NCBI GenBank assembly: GCA_902592655.1
Contig: CACJFE010000002.1
Location: 119,246-183,245, forward strand
Direction: 5' to 3'
Source: an uncultured Pelagibacteraceae bacterium
GTDB lineage: Bacteria > Pseudomonadota > Alphaproteobacteria > Pelagibacterales > Pelagibacteraceae
Length of the DNA: 64,000 nt
Position numbers and translations under genes: made by a program. Shown piece after piece: positions 21,284 through 30,214 of the stretch (positions within the stretch are counted from its first letter, which is position 1; every line of letters begins with the position of its first letter). A model generated the notes under the pieces. It did not search any database. It was given only the letters and a program-made list of their open reading frames with translations, and had not been told where the DNA came from.

Positions 21284-21752
21284 TGTAAGCTTTTAAAAAA
21301 TTATTTAGAGAACTTTTTAAATGTTTATCATTCACTTTATTAATTTTTGATACGATAGTATCTATATCTTTAATTTTGGGTAACACTCTTATCTGTTTGT
21401 TTTTATTATATTGTGAAATTTTGAGAATTATTTTACTGATGCAGTTGTAGCCAAAAAAAGAATTAATCTTTTCTATAATATTTTTTTTTTCGTATTCTAC
21501 TTCCAGCTCTTTACCGCGAGTCACATTTAAAACTAAGATCCCATTTTTCATGTCTTTTCCAATTTTTACAGTCATTGGATAGCAAGCATCAGAAATTTTT
21601 TTGTTAACCATTTTGGTCCAGTTATCAACCATATTTGAATAGTTATAACCACCTTTCCTTAAATGTTTCTTTAAAGTTTTTGGTATAGAATTTGAAAATG
21701 GACGAAGACCTTGTATGTAAGTCTGTGTTTTATTATTATTTTTGTTATGCAT
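21267..21752 (-). CDS. DUF721/DciA-like protein
   Basis: DUF721-type core (LRKGGYNYSNMVDNWTKMVNKKISDACYPMTVKIGKDMKNGILVLNVTRGKELEVEYEK); context dciA-dsbA-smc/mutY. Confidence 0.78.
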   Translation of the reverse strand: MHNKNNNKTQTYIQGLRPFSNSIPKTLKKHLRKGGYNYSNMVDNWTKMVNKKISDACYPMTVKIGKDMKNGILVLNVTRGKELEVEYEKKNIIEKINSFFGYNCISKIILKISQYNKNKQIRVLPKIKDIDTIVSKINKVNDKHLKSSLNNFLKAYNEKTK

Positions 21753-22748
21753 ATAGATTCAACCTTATCAAAAAAAATTTTAGCTTGGTATGATAATAAC
21801 AAAAGGAAACTACCTTGGCGTGTTGGCAAAAAGTCACCTAATAAGCTCTATTATAGACTTTTAAGCGAATTTATGTTGCAACAAACACAAGTAAAAACCG
21901 TGATTCCTTATTTTAATAATTTTACTAAAAAGTTTAAAACACTAAAGGCTTTATCTAAAAGCAAAGAAAAAGATATTTTAAAAATGTGGGAAGGCCTGGG
22001 TTATTATAGACGAGCAAGAAATCTTCTAGCATGCTCTAAAAAAATAGTTAAAAATTATAATTTTAAACTTCCTGATACAATTGATGAGATAACCAAACTT
22101 CCAGGAGTGGGTAACTATACAGGTAGTGCTTTACTAGGCCTTATTTACAATAAGCCAACAATCGCTTTAGATGGTAATGTTAAAAGAGTTTTCTCGAGAT
22201 ATATAAATGTGACAGAAAATAAAATAAATTTTGATAATTTTATCCAAAAAAATAAAAAAAAACTTTTTAATACCAAGCGAAATGCAGATTTTGTTGAGGC
22301 TTTGATGGAATTCGGTGCTTTAGTTTGTAAACCAAAAGACCCAATTTGTCATACTTGCTGTTTGAATAAAACTTGCAAGTATTTTACATCTGACAATAAA
22401 ATTAATAGTTTAAGAAAAAAAATGATTAAAAACAAAGATTACGATATTTTTTGTTATATTAACAAAAAAAAACAAATTGCATTGACCAAAAACAATCAAA
22501 TTGGTTTTTTAAAAAATTTTAATTTACCTAAGATAAAAGAATCGAATGGTTTTACAAAAAAACAAAATTGGAAATTTCTTAAAAGGTATAAGAATTCGAT
22601 TTCAAATTTAAAGTTAAATATAAATTTATATTATAAGTTTTCAGATCAAATTCCATCCATGTATAACTGGTATTCTTTAAAAGAAAATAAAGAATTTGTT
22701 CCAAGTTTTACCAAGAAAATTTTTAAACAAGTATCAACTTTATTTTAA
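21747..22748 (+). CDS. mutY: A/G-specific adenine glycosylase
   Basis: RKLPWR, SEFMLQQTQVKTVIPYF, LPGVGNYTGSALLGL, C-X6-C-X2-C-X5-C cluster (CKPKDPICHTCCLNKTCKYF). Start placed at the in-frame ATG at 21747 rather than the track start 21711. Confidence 0.94.
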   Translation: MHIDSTLSKKILAWYDNNKRKLPWRVGKKSPNKLYYRLLSEFMLQQTQVKTVIPYFNNFTKKFKTLKALSKSKEKDILKMWEGLGYYRRARNLLACSKKIVKNYNFKLPDTIDEITKLPGVGNYTGSALLGLIYNKPTIALDGNVKRVFSRYINVTENKINFDNFIQKNKKKLFNTKRNADFVEALMEFGALVCKPKDPICHTCCLNKTCKYFTSDNKINSLRKKMIKNKDYDIFCYINKKKQIALTKNNQIGFLKNFNLPKIKESNGFTKKQNWKFLKRYKNSISNLKLNINLYYKFSDQIPSMYNWYSLKENKEFVPSFTKKIFKQVSTLF

Positions 22749-23878
22749 TGAAAAAAAAAATAGCTATAATTGGTGCTGGAATAGCAGGCTTGACATTTGC
22801 AAATCTGATAAAAAAAAATTCTGATCATGAATTTATGCTATATGAAAAACAAGAAAGTTTATCTCTTGATGAGGGATATGGAATTCAACTCTCAACTAAC
22901 ACTATCAAAATTTTAAATATTATTGGATTTAATAAAATAGATAGTACGAAAATATTTCATCCAATTGGTGTAGATTTTTATAATATTCAAAATAAAAAAA
23001 TCTGTGATTTAGATCTCACACAATTTAATCAAGAAAAAAGTAAATATACTACTTTACAAAGGTCTACATTGATTGAATTTTTAAAGGACGATATTTATAC
23101 ACAGCATTTAAGATTTGGGAAAAAAATAAAAGAGGTTTCTGAACTCAAGGGGAAAGTACTAATAAAATTTGATGACAATACAAATGATCTTGTAGACCTA
23201 GTTGTTGGAGCAGATGGTATTTTTTCTAATACCAGATCTTTTTTTGAAAAGAAAAAAAATGAACCAGAATTTAAAAAGGCTATAGCTATTAGAACGATAT
23301 TAAAAACAAAATCTGAACTTAACATTGATGATGAAAAAATAAGTCTTATTATGGGTAAAAATTGCCATATTGTGATCTACCCATTAAATAAAAGTAAAGA
23401 ATTTAATTTAGTGTGTATCGTTAGAGATAAAAAATATCATCCGGATAATATTAAGTTATTAGTTGATAGAGTTATCTCCCAAAATTCTAATTTAAAAAAA
23501 GCTTTTGAAGGTGATTTAAAATCTTGGCCGCTATATTCCACGCCCCGAATACTTCCATCAACAAATAGTAAAGTTTTTTATATTGGTGATGCATTTAATG
23601 GTTTCTTACCAACTTTAGCTCAAGGCGCAGGGCAATCTATTGAAAGTGCATATGAATTATTTAATTTAATTGAGGAAGATAAAACAGATATTCAGAACGC
23701 TTATTTTCAAGTGAGGTCAAAAAGGGCAACGATTGTGAGAAGAAGATCAAATATTAATTTTTTTTCTTTTCATTTATCCAGTTCAATAATGCAAGTAATT
23801 AGGAATTTTTTTATGAAATTTCTTCTTAAAAGAAAGAGATTTATAAGTTCTTACTTAGGAACAGTTTATAAAAATTAA
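22748..23878 (+). CDS. FAD-dependent monooxygenase (UbiH/aromatic hydroxylase-like)
   Basis: IAIIGAGIAGLTFANLIKK, LVVGADGIFSNTR, YIGDAFNGFLPTLAQGAGQSIESAYEL. Confidence 0.85.
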   Translation: MKKKIAIIGAGIAGLTFANLIKKNSDHEFMLYEKQESLSLDEGYGIQLSTNTIKILNIIGFNKIDSTKIFHPIGVDFYNIQNKKICDLDLTQFNQEKSKYTTLQRSTLIEFLKDDIYTQHLRFGKKIKEVSELKGKVLIKFDDNTNDLVDLVVGADGIFSNTRSFFEKKKNEPEFKKAIAIRTILKTKSELNIDDEKISLIMGKNCHIVIYPLNKSKEFNLVCIVRDKKYHPDNIKLLVDRVISQNSNLKKAFEGDLKSWPLYSTPRILPSTNSKVFYIGDAFNGFLPTLAQGAGQSIESAYELFNLIEEDKTDIQNAYFQVRSKRATIVRRRSNINFFSFHLSSSIMQVIRNFFMKFLLKRKRFISSYLGTVYKN

Positions 23879-24948
23879 ATTTGCTTTTCTGCAATAAATT
23901 TTTGTCTCAAACTGTCAATTAATACAGTCGACCCATTCAGTTTATAATGCCAATAAGTCCAACCATTATAACTTTCTGCACCCATTATTTTTGCAGCTAT
24001 TTTATGTATTGATCCTTCAATATCCTTATATTTTATACTTCCATCAGCCATTATTTTTGCATTAATTTTTTTCTTTGGATCGAATAAAGAAGTTCCAGGT
24101 TTAATTATTCCTAATTCTACAAGTGAACCAAAAGGTATTCTAGGTTTTGATTTATTATTTTCGATAGTATCTAAATAGTCGTCAACTATTTTTGTTGTTT
24201 TATTAATTCTCTCTTTAGCCGCAAAAAAATATTTTTTATCTTTTTCGATTCCACAATAGTTTCTGCCTAATTTTTTAGATACGACAGCAGTGGTACCTGT
24301 ACCTAAAAAAGGATCAAATACTGTGTCACCTTTATTTGTAGTTGCTAATATTATTCTATGAAGAAGCGCTTCAGGTTTTTGAGTAGAATGTATTTTTTTT
24401 CCATTTCTCTTTAATCTCTCTTTCCCATTACAAATAGGTAATGTCCAGTCCGATCTCATCTGTAAATCATCATTTAAACATTTCAGGGATTGATAATTAA
24501 AAGTATATTTTGATTTTTTATTTTTTGAAGCCCATATCAGAGTTTCATGTGCATTAGTAAATCTTGTTCCTCTAAAATTTGGCATTGGATTATTTTTTCT
24601 CCATATAACATCATTAAGTAACCAATAATCTAAATTTTGTAAGTGATATCCTAATCTAAAAATATTATGATAGGATCCAATTACCCAAATCGATCCATTA
24701 TCTTTTAAAATTCTTTTGCATTCTATTAACCAAGCTTTGCAAAAATTATCGTAATGTTTAAAATCATTAAAGTGATCCCATCTATCGCTAACACCATTTA
24801 CTTTACTAGAGTCTGGTCGTGTTAACTTATCTCCAATCTGCATGTTGTAAGGTGGATCCGCAAAAACTAAATCAAAAGTTTTGTCTGGAATTTTTTTTAA
24901 TTCCTTTAAACAATCGCCATTTATAATTTTGTTAGAAAATTTTAACAT
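23875..24948 (-). CDS. ccrM: CcrM-type GANTC adenine-N6 DNA methyltransferase
   Basis: FADPPYNMQI, STQKPEALLHRIILATTNKGDTVFDPFLGTGTT, plus C-terminal domain (GSLVELGIIKPGTSLFDPKKKINAKIMADGSIKYKDIEGSIHKIAAKIMGAESYNGWTYWHY) typical of CcrM. Confidence 0.92.
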   Translation of the reverse strand: MLKFSNKIINGDCLKELKKIPDKTFDLVFADPPYNMQIGDKLTRPDSSKVNGVSDRWDHFNDFKHYDNFCKAWLIECKRILKDNGSIWVIGSYHNIFRLGYHLQNLDYWLLNDVIWRKNNPMPNFRGTRFTNAHETLIWASKNKKSKYTFNYQSLKCLNDDLQMRSDWTLPICNGKERLKRNGKKIHSTQKPEALLHRIILATTNKGDTVFDPFLGTGTTAVVSKKLGRNYCGIEKDKKYFFAAKERINKTTKIVDDYLDTIENNKSKPRIPFGSLVELGIIKPGTSLFDPKKKINAKIMADGSIKYKDIEGSIHKIAAKIMGAESYNGWTYWHYKLNGSTVLIDSLRQKFIAEKQI

Positions 24949-24953
24949 TTTCC

Positions 24954-24976
24954 TGATTCAACTTTAAATTGAATCA
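24954..24976 (-). promoter_or_regulatory. Inverted repeat with two GANTC sites in the ccrM leader
   Basis: TGATTCAA-CTTTAAA-TTGAATCA: perfect 8-bp arms, 7-nt spacer; GATTC at 24955-24959 and GAATC at 24971-24975, 6-28 nt upstream of the ccrM ATG and adjacent to AGGA (24950-24953). Confidence 0.7.
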
Positions 24977-25026
24977 AGGGTCAAACGATTTTAGAAAAAA
25001 AATATGCCCTCTTGTGTAACAGTTTC

Positions 25027-25596
25027 TTAATTCGACAATATCTTGTGTACTGGTTTAAAACCTTTCCTGTGATGTAAAGTTACACCGAATTTTTTTAAAC
25101 TCTCAAGGTGAGCTTTAGTCCCGTAACCAAAATTTCTTTCCCATGCATAGTCGGAAAATTTTTTTGACAATTTAATCATAAGTTTATCTCTATAAACTTT
25201 TGCAATAATTGAGGCTGCGCTAATGACTTTAATTTTTTCATCTCCGTTTATAATAGTTTTATAATTCTGCAATCCTTTCGGTGCAAAGTTTCCGTCTATA
25301 AGTGTTAAATTTGGTTTTAATGTAAGTCTTTCTAATGCTCTTTTCATAGCAAGCAATGAGGCTTGAAGAATATTAAGATTTAAAATTTCGTCTACAGATG
25401 CGGTTCCAATTGCGTAGTATGAATTTTCTTTTATATGTTCTGCAATTTTTTCCCTTTTATTAAAAGTGATTTTCTTTGAGTCTTTTAACAGATTAAGATT
25501 AATACCGTGTTTAAGTATCACTGCTGCAGAAACAACAGGGCCAGCAATACATCCCCTACCAACCTCATCAACTCCAGCTGTTATTTTTTTTTTCAA
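25027..25596 (-). CDS. rnhB: Ribonuclease HII
   Basis: AGVDEVGRGCIAGPVVSAAVIL; GDEKIKVISAASIIAKVYRD. Confidence 0.95.
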   Translation of the reverse strand: MKKKITAGVDEVGRGCIAGPVVSAAVILKHGINLNLLKDSKKITFNKREKIAEHIKENSYYAIGTASVDEILNLNILQASLLAMKRALERLTLKPNLTLIDGNFAPKGLQNYKTIINGDEKIKVISAASIIAKVYRDKLMIKLSKKFSDYAWERNFGYGTKAHLESLKKFGVTLHHRKGFKPVHKILSN

Positions 25597-26289
25597 TTAA
25601 ATTTTAAGGCTTTCTTTCTTGTCACGTATCATTTTTAAATCAATCCATGCCATTTTTTTTTGAGCTGGCTGCCTCATTAAAAAAGCCGGATGAAAAGTAA
25701 TTATAACTGATGTTCTACAATTTCCAAATTTTTTATTAATCCATTTACCTCTCATTTTTGAAATCACTAAATCTTTTCCAATAATAGCATTCATCGCAGT
25801 ACTACCTAGCAGTACTAGTATTTTTGGTTCTATAATTTCAATATGCTTTGTAATAAATGGTAAATATTGTTCAATCTCAGAATCTGTTGGTCTACGATTT
25901 TCTGGAGGTCGATAATTTATGATGTTAGAGATATAAACTTTTTTTCGATCTAATTTAATTGCTGCTAACATCTTATCAAGTAGCACACCTGCTCGACCTA
26001 CGAATGGTAATCCCTCTTGATCCTCACTTGCGCCAGGTGCTTCACCCACAAGCATAATTTTTGATTTCGGATTTCCATCACTAAAAACAATATTTTTCGC
26101 ATATTTTTTTAAATCACAATTTTTTTGATTAAGTATTGCCCTCCTTAATAAATCTAAGTTTTTTGTTTTACTCTCAGATATTTCAAAATTGTCCTTTTTA
26201 TATCTATTGATTGCCTTGTTATTGTAAATTAAATTATGATTAATTAAATTATAATATTTTATTAATTTAATTGGATTATTTTTAAACAT
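25597..26289 (-). CDS. Uracil-DNA glycosylase, Fe-S type (UDG family 4-like)
   Basis: MLVGEAPGASEDQEGLPFVGRAGVLLDKML, YISNIINYRPPENRRP, ITFHPAFLMRQPAQKK. Confidence 0.9.
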   Translation of the reverse strand: MFKNNPIKLIKYYNLINHNLIYNNKAINRYKKDNFEISESKTKNLDLLRRAILNQKNCDLKKYAKNIVFSDGNPKSKIMLVGEAPGASEDQEGLPFVGRAGVLLDKMLAAIKLDRKKVYISNIINYRPPENRRPTDSEIEQYLPFITKHIEIIEPKILVLLGSTAMNAIIGKDLVISKMRGKWINKKFGNCRTSVIITFHPAFLMRQPAQKKMAWIDLKMIRDKKESLKI

Positions 26290-26292
26290 TTT

Positions 26293-27993
26293 ATGCCTAT
26301 TAGTAAAAAACTGAATAAGATTATAACAATCATTTTATTTGTCATTATTTTAATTTTTTTTTCCACATTAGATGCTAAAAATTTTAATAAATTCAACAAA
26401 GCTGAAAGTATTGCAGACTATTTTTCTGGAGTGGTTTTACTTAATCAAAGTAAATATGACGATTCAGCAAAATATTTAAAAAGACTTGACGGGCTAGAAA
26501 AAACTCACCCGATTTTTTCAATAAGATATTTAAACTCATTAATAAACTCTGGAAAGTACAATCAGGCGTTTAATTATTCCAAAAAAATGGAAAGAGAAAA
26601 ACAAGACAGTTATCAAAGTGATTTAATAATTGGGATTTATCATCTAAAAAATGAAAAATTTGAAATATCAAATAGATATTTTGAAAAAGCAAAAAATAGA
26701 AAATCTTTATCGATACTAGATAATTATATTGTTAATAGTTTACATTTATGGTCAATGATAAATGACCTAAACAAAGATCAGGCGATAACTCGTTTAAATC
26801 AATTTGACAATAGATTTGAAAATTTGAAGAAAATCCAAAACGTTTTTGTGAATTGTTTTTTTGACAGCAATGAAGCAAACTTTTTTTTTGAAAAGTTGAT
26901 AAATGATAAAAAGACTGATTTTTCCAGATATAACTATTTCTATGCAAACTATCTGAATAGTAAAAAAAAAAAGGAAGAGGCTAAAAAAATTATTCAAGAA
27001 GCATTAGAAAGGTATCCAAGAAACTTATTACTTAATCAATACAAAATTGATCTAAATAATTTAAAGTATAAGTCAGATTTTAATTGTAAAAAAGGAAACA
27101 ATGTTGCTGCTGAATTAATTTATATATCTGCAAACGCATTGTCCTCTCAATCAATATATTCTATGTCCAATTTTTATTTAAATCTTTCTAAGTTCTTAAA
27201 TGCCGATTTTCATGCTTTCGATACTTTATTAGCAGAAAATTCTTATAAAATTAATGATTATTCAAATGCGAAAAAAATTTATAGAAAATTAACTATTCAT
27301 GGAAGTGCCTATAAGTGGTACGCTAATAAACAAATTTCTAGAATTTTAATTGACGAGGACCAAAAAAAATCTTCTTTAAACTTATTAGAAGAGGCCTACA
27401 ATTCGTTACCCGTAAAAGGGGTTTATGAAACATTTGATTATGCTGAGTTTTTAAAAAATAATGAAGAATTTAAAAAATCTATAAAATATTATACTGAAAT
27501 ATTGGGTAAGATTAAGAAAGATCACCCATTATACCCCGAGGTAACAGATGGTCGCGGAGTTGCTTATGAACGTATTGGAGATTGGAATAAAGCTGAGGAA
27601 GATTTACTTAATTCTCTTCAAGCAAGTCCAGATCAAGCATATGTTATTAATTACCTTGCATATTCTTGGATTGAGAAAGGTATAAAAATTGAAAAATCTT
27701 TGAATATGCTTGAAAAGGCAAACAGACTTAAAACTGATGATCCTTTTATAATTGATTCGCTCGGTTGGGCATTATTTAAGTTAAAAAGGTATGAGGGCTC
27801 AAAAAATTATTTGAGAACTGCTGTAAGTTTATTGCCAGCTGATCCAATAGTAAATGATCATTATGGTGACGTTTTGTGGAAGACTGGGAATAAAATTCAA
27901 GCAAGATACTATTGGAATTATGTTTTAAATCTAAAAAATACGGAAAAAGACTTAAAGGATAAAATTGAGCTAAAATTGATAGAAGGCCTTTAA
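26293..27993 (+). CDS. Tetratricopeptide-repeat protein
   Basis: Signal-like N-terminus; multiple TPR-like units, C-terminal LNYLAYSWIEKG...DPFIIDSLGWALFKLKRYEGSKNYLRTAV...DPIVNDHYGDVLWKTGNKIQA. Confidence 0.85.
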   Translation: MPISKKLNKIITIILFVIILIFFSTLDAKNFNKFNKAESIADYFSGVVLLNQSKYDDSAKYLKRLDGLEKTHPIFSIRYLNSLINSGKYNQAFNYSKKMEREKQDSYQSDLIIGIYHLKNEKFEISNRYFEKAKNRKSLSILDNYIVNSLHLWSMINDLNKDQAITRLNQFDNRFENLKKIQNVFVNCFFDSNEANFFFEKLINDKKTDFSRYNYFYANYLNSKKKKEEAKKIIQEALERYPRNLLLNQYKIDLNNLKYKSDFNCKKGNNVAAELIYISANALSSQSIYSMSNFYLNLSKFLNADFHAFDTLLAENSYKINDYSNAKKIYRKLTIHGSAYKWYANKQISRILIDEDQKKSSLNLLEEAYNSLPVKGVYETFDYAEFLKNNEEFKKSIKYYTEILGKIKKDHPLYPEVTDGRGVAYERIGDWNKAEEDLLNSLQASPDQAYVINYLAYSWIEKGIKIEKSLNMLEKANRLKTDDPFIIDSLGWALFKLKRYEGSKNYLRTAVSLLPADPIVNDHYGDVLWKTGNKIQARYYWNYVLNLKNTEKDLKDKIELKLIEGL

Positions 27994-27995
27994 TT

Positions 27996-28835
27996 ATGGT
28001 CTTAAAATCTTACGCAAAAATAAACTTATCATTATCTATAAATAGAAAGTTATCAAACGGCTTACACGAAATTCAATCAATTTACTGTTTAGTTGACCTT
28101 TATGACTTAATAACGATAAAAAAAAATAAAAAAGAGTTTATAGATAACATATCTTTTACAGGGACTCACTCTAAACATATAAGTAAATTAAACAATTCAG
28201 TAAGCAAAAGTTTAAATTTATTAAGAAAAAAAGGACTAATTACTGATTATTATTACGTAAGAATAAATAAAAAAATTCCAGTTTTTGCTGGTTTCGGAGG
28301 TGGATCAAGTAATGCTGTTCGAGTGATAAATTATTTAACAAAAAATAAAATTGATAAAATATTTCTTAATAAAATATGTAATGAATTAGGGTCTGATTTA
28401 AGACTTTTCTATCACAGTCGAGGATTTTTAAAAGATTTAAAAACAATCAAAAAAATAAATAAGAGTTACAAATTGTATTTTTTGTTAGCATATCCAAGTA
28501 TAAAGTGTTCTACTAAAGAAGTGTATTCTAAAGTAAAAAAGTATACGAAAAAGCAAGATTATCTAAATAAAAATTTTAAAAAAAAGGACGATTTTATAAA
28601 TTACTTAAAAAATTGTAAAAATGATCTTCAATCAATTGTAGAAAAAAAATATCCTAAAATTAAAAATCTTTTAAAAGATATTAGCGATCGAAAAGGTTGC
28701 TATTTTTCAAGAATGACAGGGTCAGGATCTGCATGTTACGGCCTTTTTTTAAATGAAGATAGTTCAAAAGCCGCACTTAAAAAACTAAGAAAAAGATACC
28801 CAAAATTTTTAATTTCACTCGCAAAAACTATTTAA
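27996..28835 (+). CDS. ispE: 4-(cytidine 5'-diphospho)-2-C-methyl-D-erythritol kinase
   Basis: SYAKINLSLSI...NGLHEIQSIYCLVDLYD; PVFAGFGGGSSNAV; MTGSGSACYGLF. Confidence 0.93.
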   Translation: MVLKSYAKINLSLSINRKLSNGLHEIQSIYCLVDLYDLITIKKNKKEFIDNISFTGTHSKHISKLNNSVSKSLNLLRKKGLITDYYYVRINKKIPVFAGFGGGSSNAVRVINYLTKNKIDKIFLNKICNELGSDLRLFYHSRGFLKDLKTIKKINKSYKLYFLLAYPSIKCSTKEVYSKVKKYTKKQDYLNKNFKKKDDFINYLKNCKNDLQSIVEKKYPKIKNLLKDISDRKGCYFSRMTGSGSACYGLFLNEDSSKAALKKLRKRYPKFLISLAKTI

Positions 28836-28870
28836 ATTACATTATTTATGATATATCACTCATTTAATAT

Positions 28871-28944
28871 TGGGGCATAGCCAAGCGGTAAGGCAGCGGT
28901 TTTTGATACCGCCATCCTAGGTTCGAATCCTAGTGCCCCAGCCA
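28871..28944 (+). tRNA. tRNA-Gln(TTG), CCA encoded
   Basis: Cloverleaf: acceptor TGGGGCA/TGCCCCA, D-arm GCC/GGC, anticodon stem GCGGT/ACCGC with loop TTTTGAT (anticodon TTG), T-arm CCTAG GTTCGAAT CTAG region, GCCA end. Confidence 0.95.
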
Positions 28945-28951
28945 TAGATTT

Positions 28952-30214
28952 ATGCTTAATCTGAGTTTTAATTTTTTAAAAAATATAAAAAATTTTATTT
29001 TTCCATTTTATAAAAAAAAAGATTTAAAGTTTATTTTCAAAAAATTACAGAACGGTATCCCTGAAAATAGGGTAGTTGCCAGATTTGTTGGCGGATGTGT
29101 AAGAAAATATCTCTCAAATGAAAAAATAGATGATATTGATATTGCAACAATCTTAACAACAGATCAGATCAAAGAAAAACTTAAGGACACAAATTTTAAA
29201 ATTATTGACACAGGTGTTAAACATGGAACCGTTACAATAGTATCTGAAAATCATAAACTTGAGTTAACAACTTTAAGAAAAGATATCAAAACAGATGGAA
29301 GACATGCGGAGGTAGAATTTACCGATGATTGGAAACAAGACTCTGAGAGAAGGGATTTTACTATTAATGCAATTTATTTAGATATAAATGGAAAAATATT
29401 TGACCCCCAGATGGGCACAACTGATCTTAAAAATAAAAATGTCAAGTTCATTGGAGACCCTCAAAAAAGAATAGAGGAGGACTATTTAAGAATTATTAGA
29501 TTTATAAGATTTAAAATTATGTATGATAATATTATTGAACCCTCGACAAGTGATATAATCAAACAAAATTTAGACGGTGTAAAAAAAATTTCTAAAGAGA
29601 GAATTTTGATGGAGCTAACTAAAATTTTAGGTCTTAAAAATTTTTTAAAAATTAATCAAAGTAATAATTTGACTGAAATCTTTTCAATGATATTTCCTGA
29701 ATTTTTATATCTTAACAGATTAGAAAGACTTAAAAAAGTATATCAATATTCAGAAGTAAATTTAGATTTATTATTAGCAGTAATGCTTATTGATGAAAAA
29801 AATAATCATGAATATTTTATTCATAAATATAATGTATCTAATAAGATCAAGGAGACTTTAGAAAGATTTAATAAAAATTTGATAAAAGTCGAAAAAGATA
29901 AAGAATTTTTTGGAAAAGATTTAGCTAAAAACGTTTATTCAAATGGAAAAAATCATTTAATAGCACTTAATTTGATTAATTTTTCAAAAAATTCAAAAGA
30001 AAAACTTAAAAACTTTTCGAAAGTTTTAAAAAAAATTCTAAAAATAAAAATACCGATATTCCAAATAGATGGTGAATTCTTAAAGCGAAAAGGTATGCAG
30101 GAGGGTTATTCTCTGGGAAACGTTTTGAAGACTTTAGAGAAAGAGTGGATTAATAATGATTTTAAAATTTCAAATGAAAGAATTGAAGAAATAATAAAAG
30201 CTAATTCTAATTAA
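28952..30214 (+). CDS. cca: CCA tRNA nucleotidyltransferase / poly(A) polymerase family
   Basis: RFVGGCVRKYL, DDIDIATILTTDQIKEKL, RRDFTINAIYLDINGKIFDPQMGTTDLKNKNVKFIGDPQKRIEEDYLRIIRFIRF. Confidence 0.93.
   Translation: MLNLSFNFLKNIKNFIFPFYKKKDLKFIFKKLQNGIPENRVVARFVGGCVRKYLSNEKIDDIDIATILTTDQIKEKLKDTNFKIIDTGVKHGTVTIVSENHKLELTTLRKDIKTDGRHAEVEFTDDWKQDSERRDFTINAIYLDINGKIFDPQMGTTDLKNKNVKFIGDPQKRIEEDYLRIIRFIRFKIMYDNIIEPSTSDIIKQNLDGVKKISKERILMELTKILGLKNFLKINQSNNLTEIFSMIFPEFLYLNRLERLKKVYQYSEVNLDLLLAVMLIDEKNNHEYFIHKYNVSNKIKETLERFNKNLIKVEKDKEFFGKDLAKNVYSNGKNHLIALNLINFSKNSKEKLKNFSKVLKKILKIKIPIFQIDGEFLKRKGMQEGYSLGNVLKTLEKEWINNDFKISNERIEEIIKANSN

Noticed and set aside
28836-28870. Independent promoter for tRNA-Gln
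   Set aside because: AT-rich gap has several TATA-like strings but no -35/-10 pair with correct spacing; cotranscription with ispE is equally possible.
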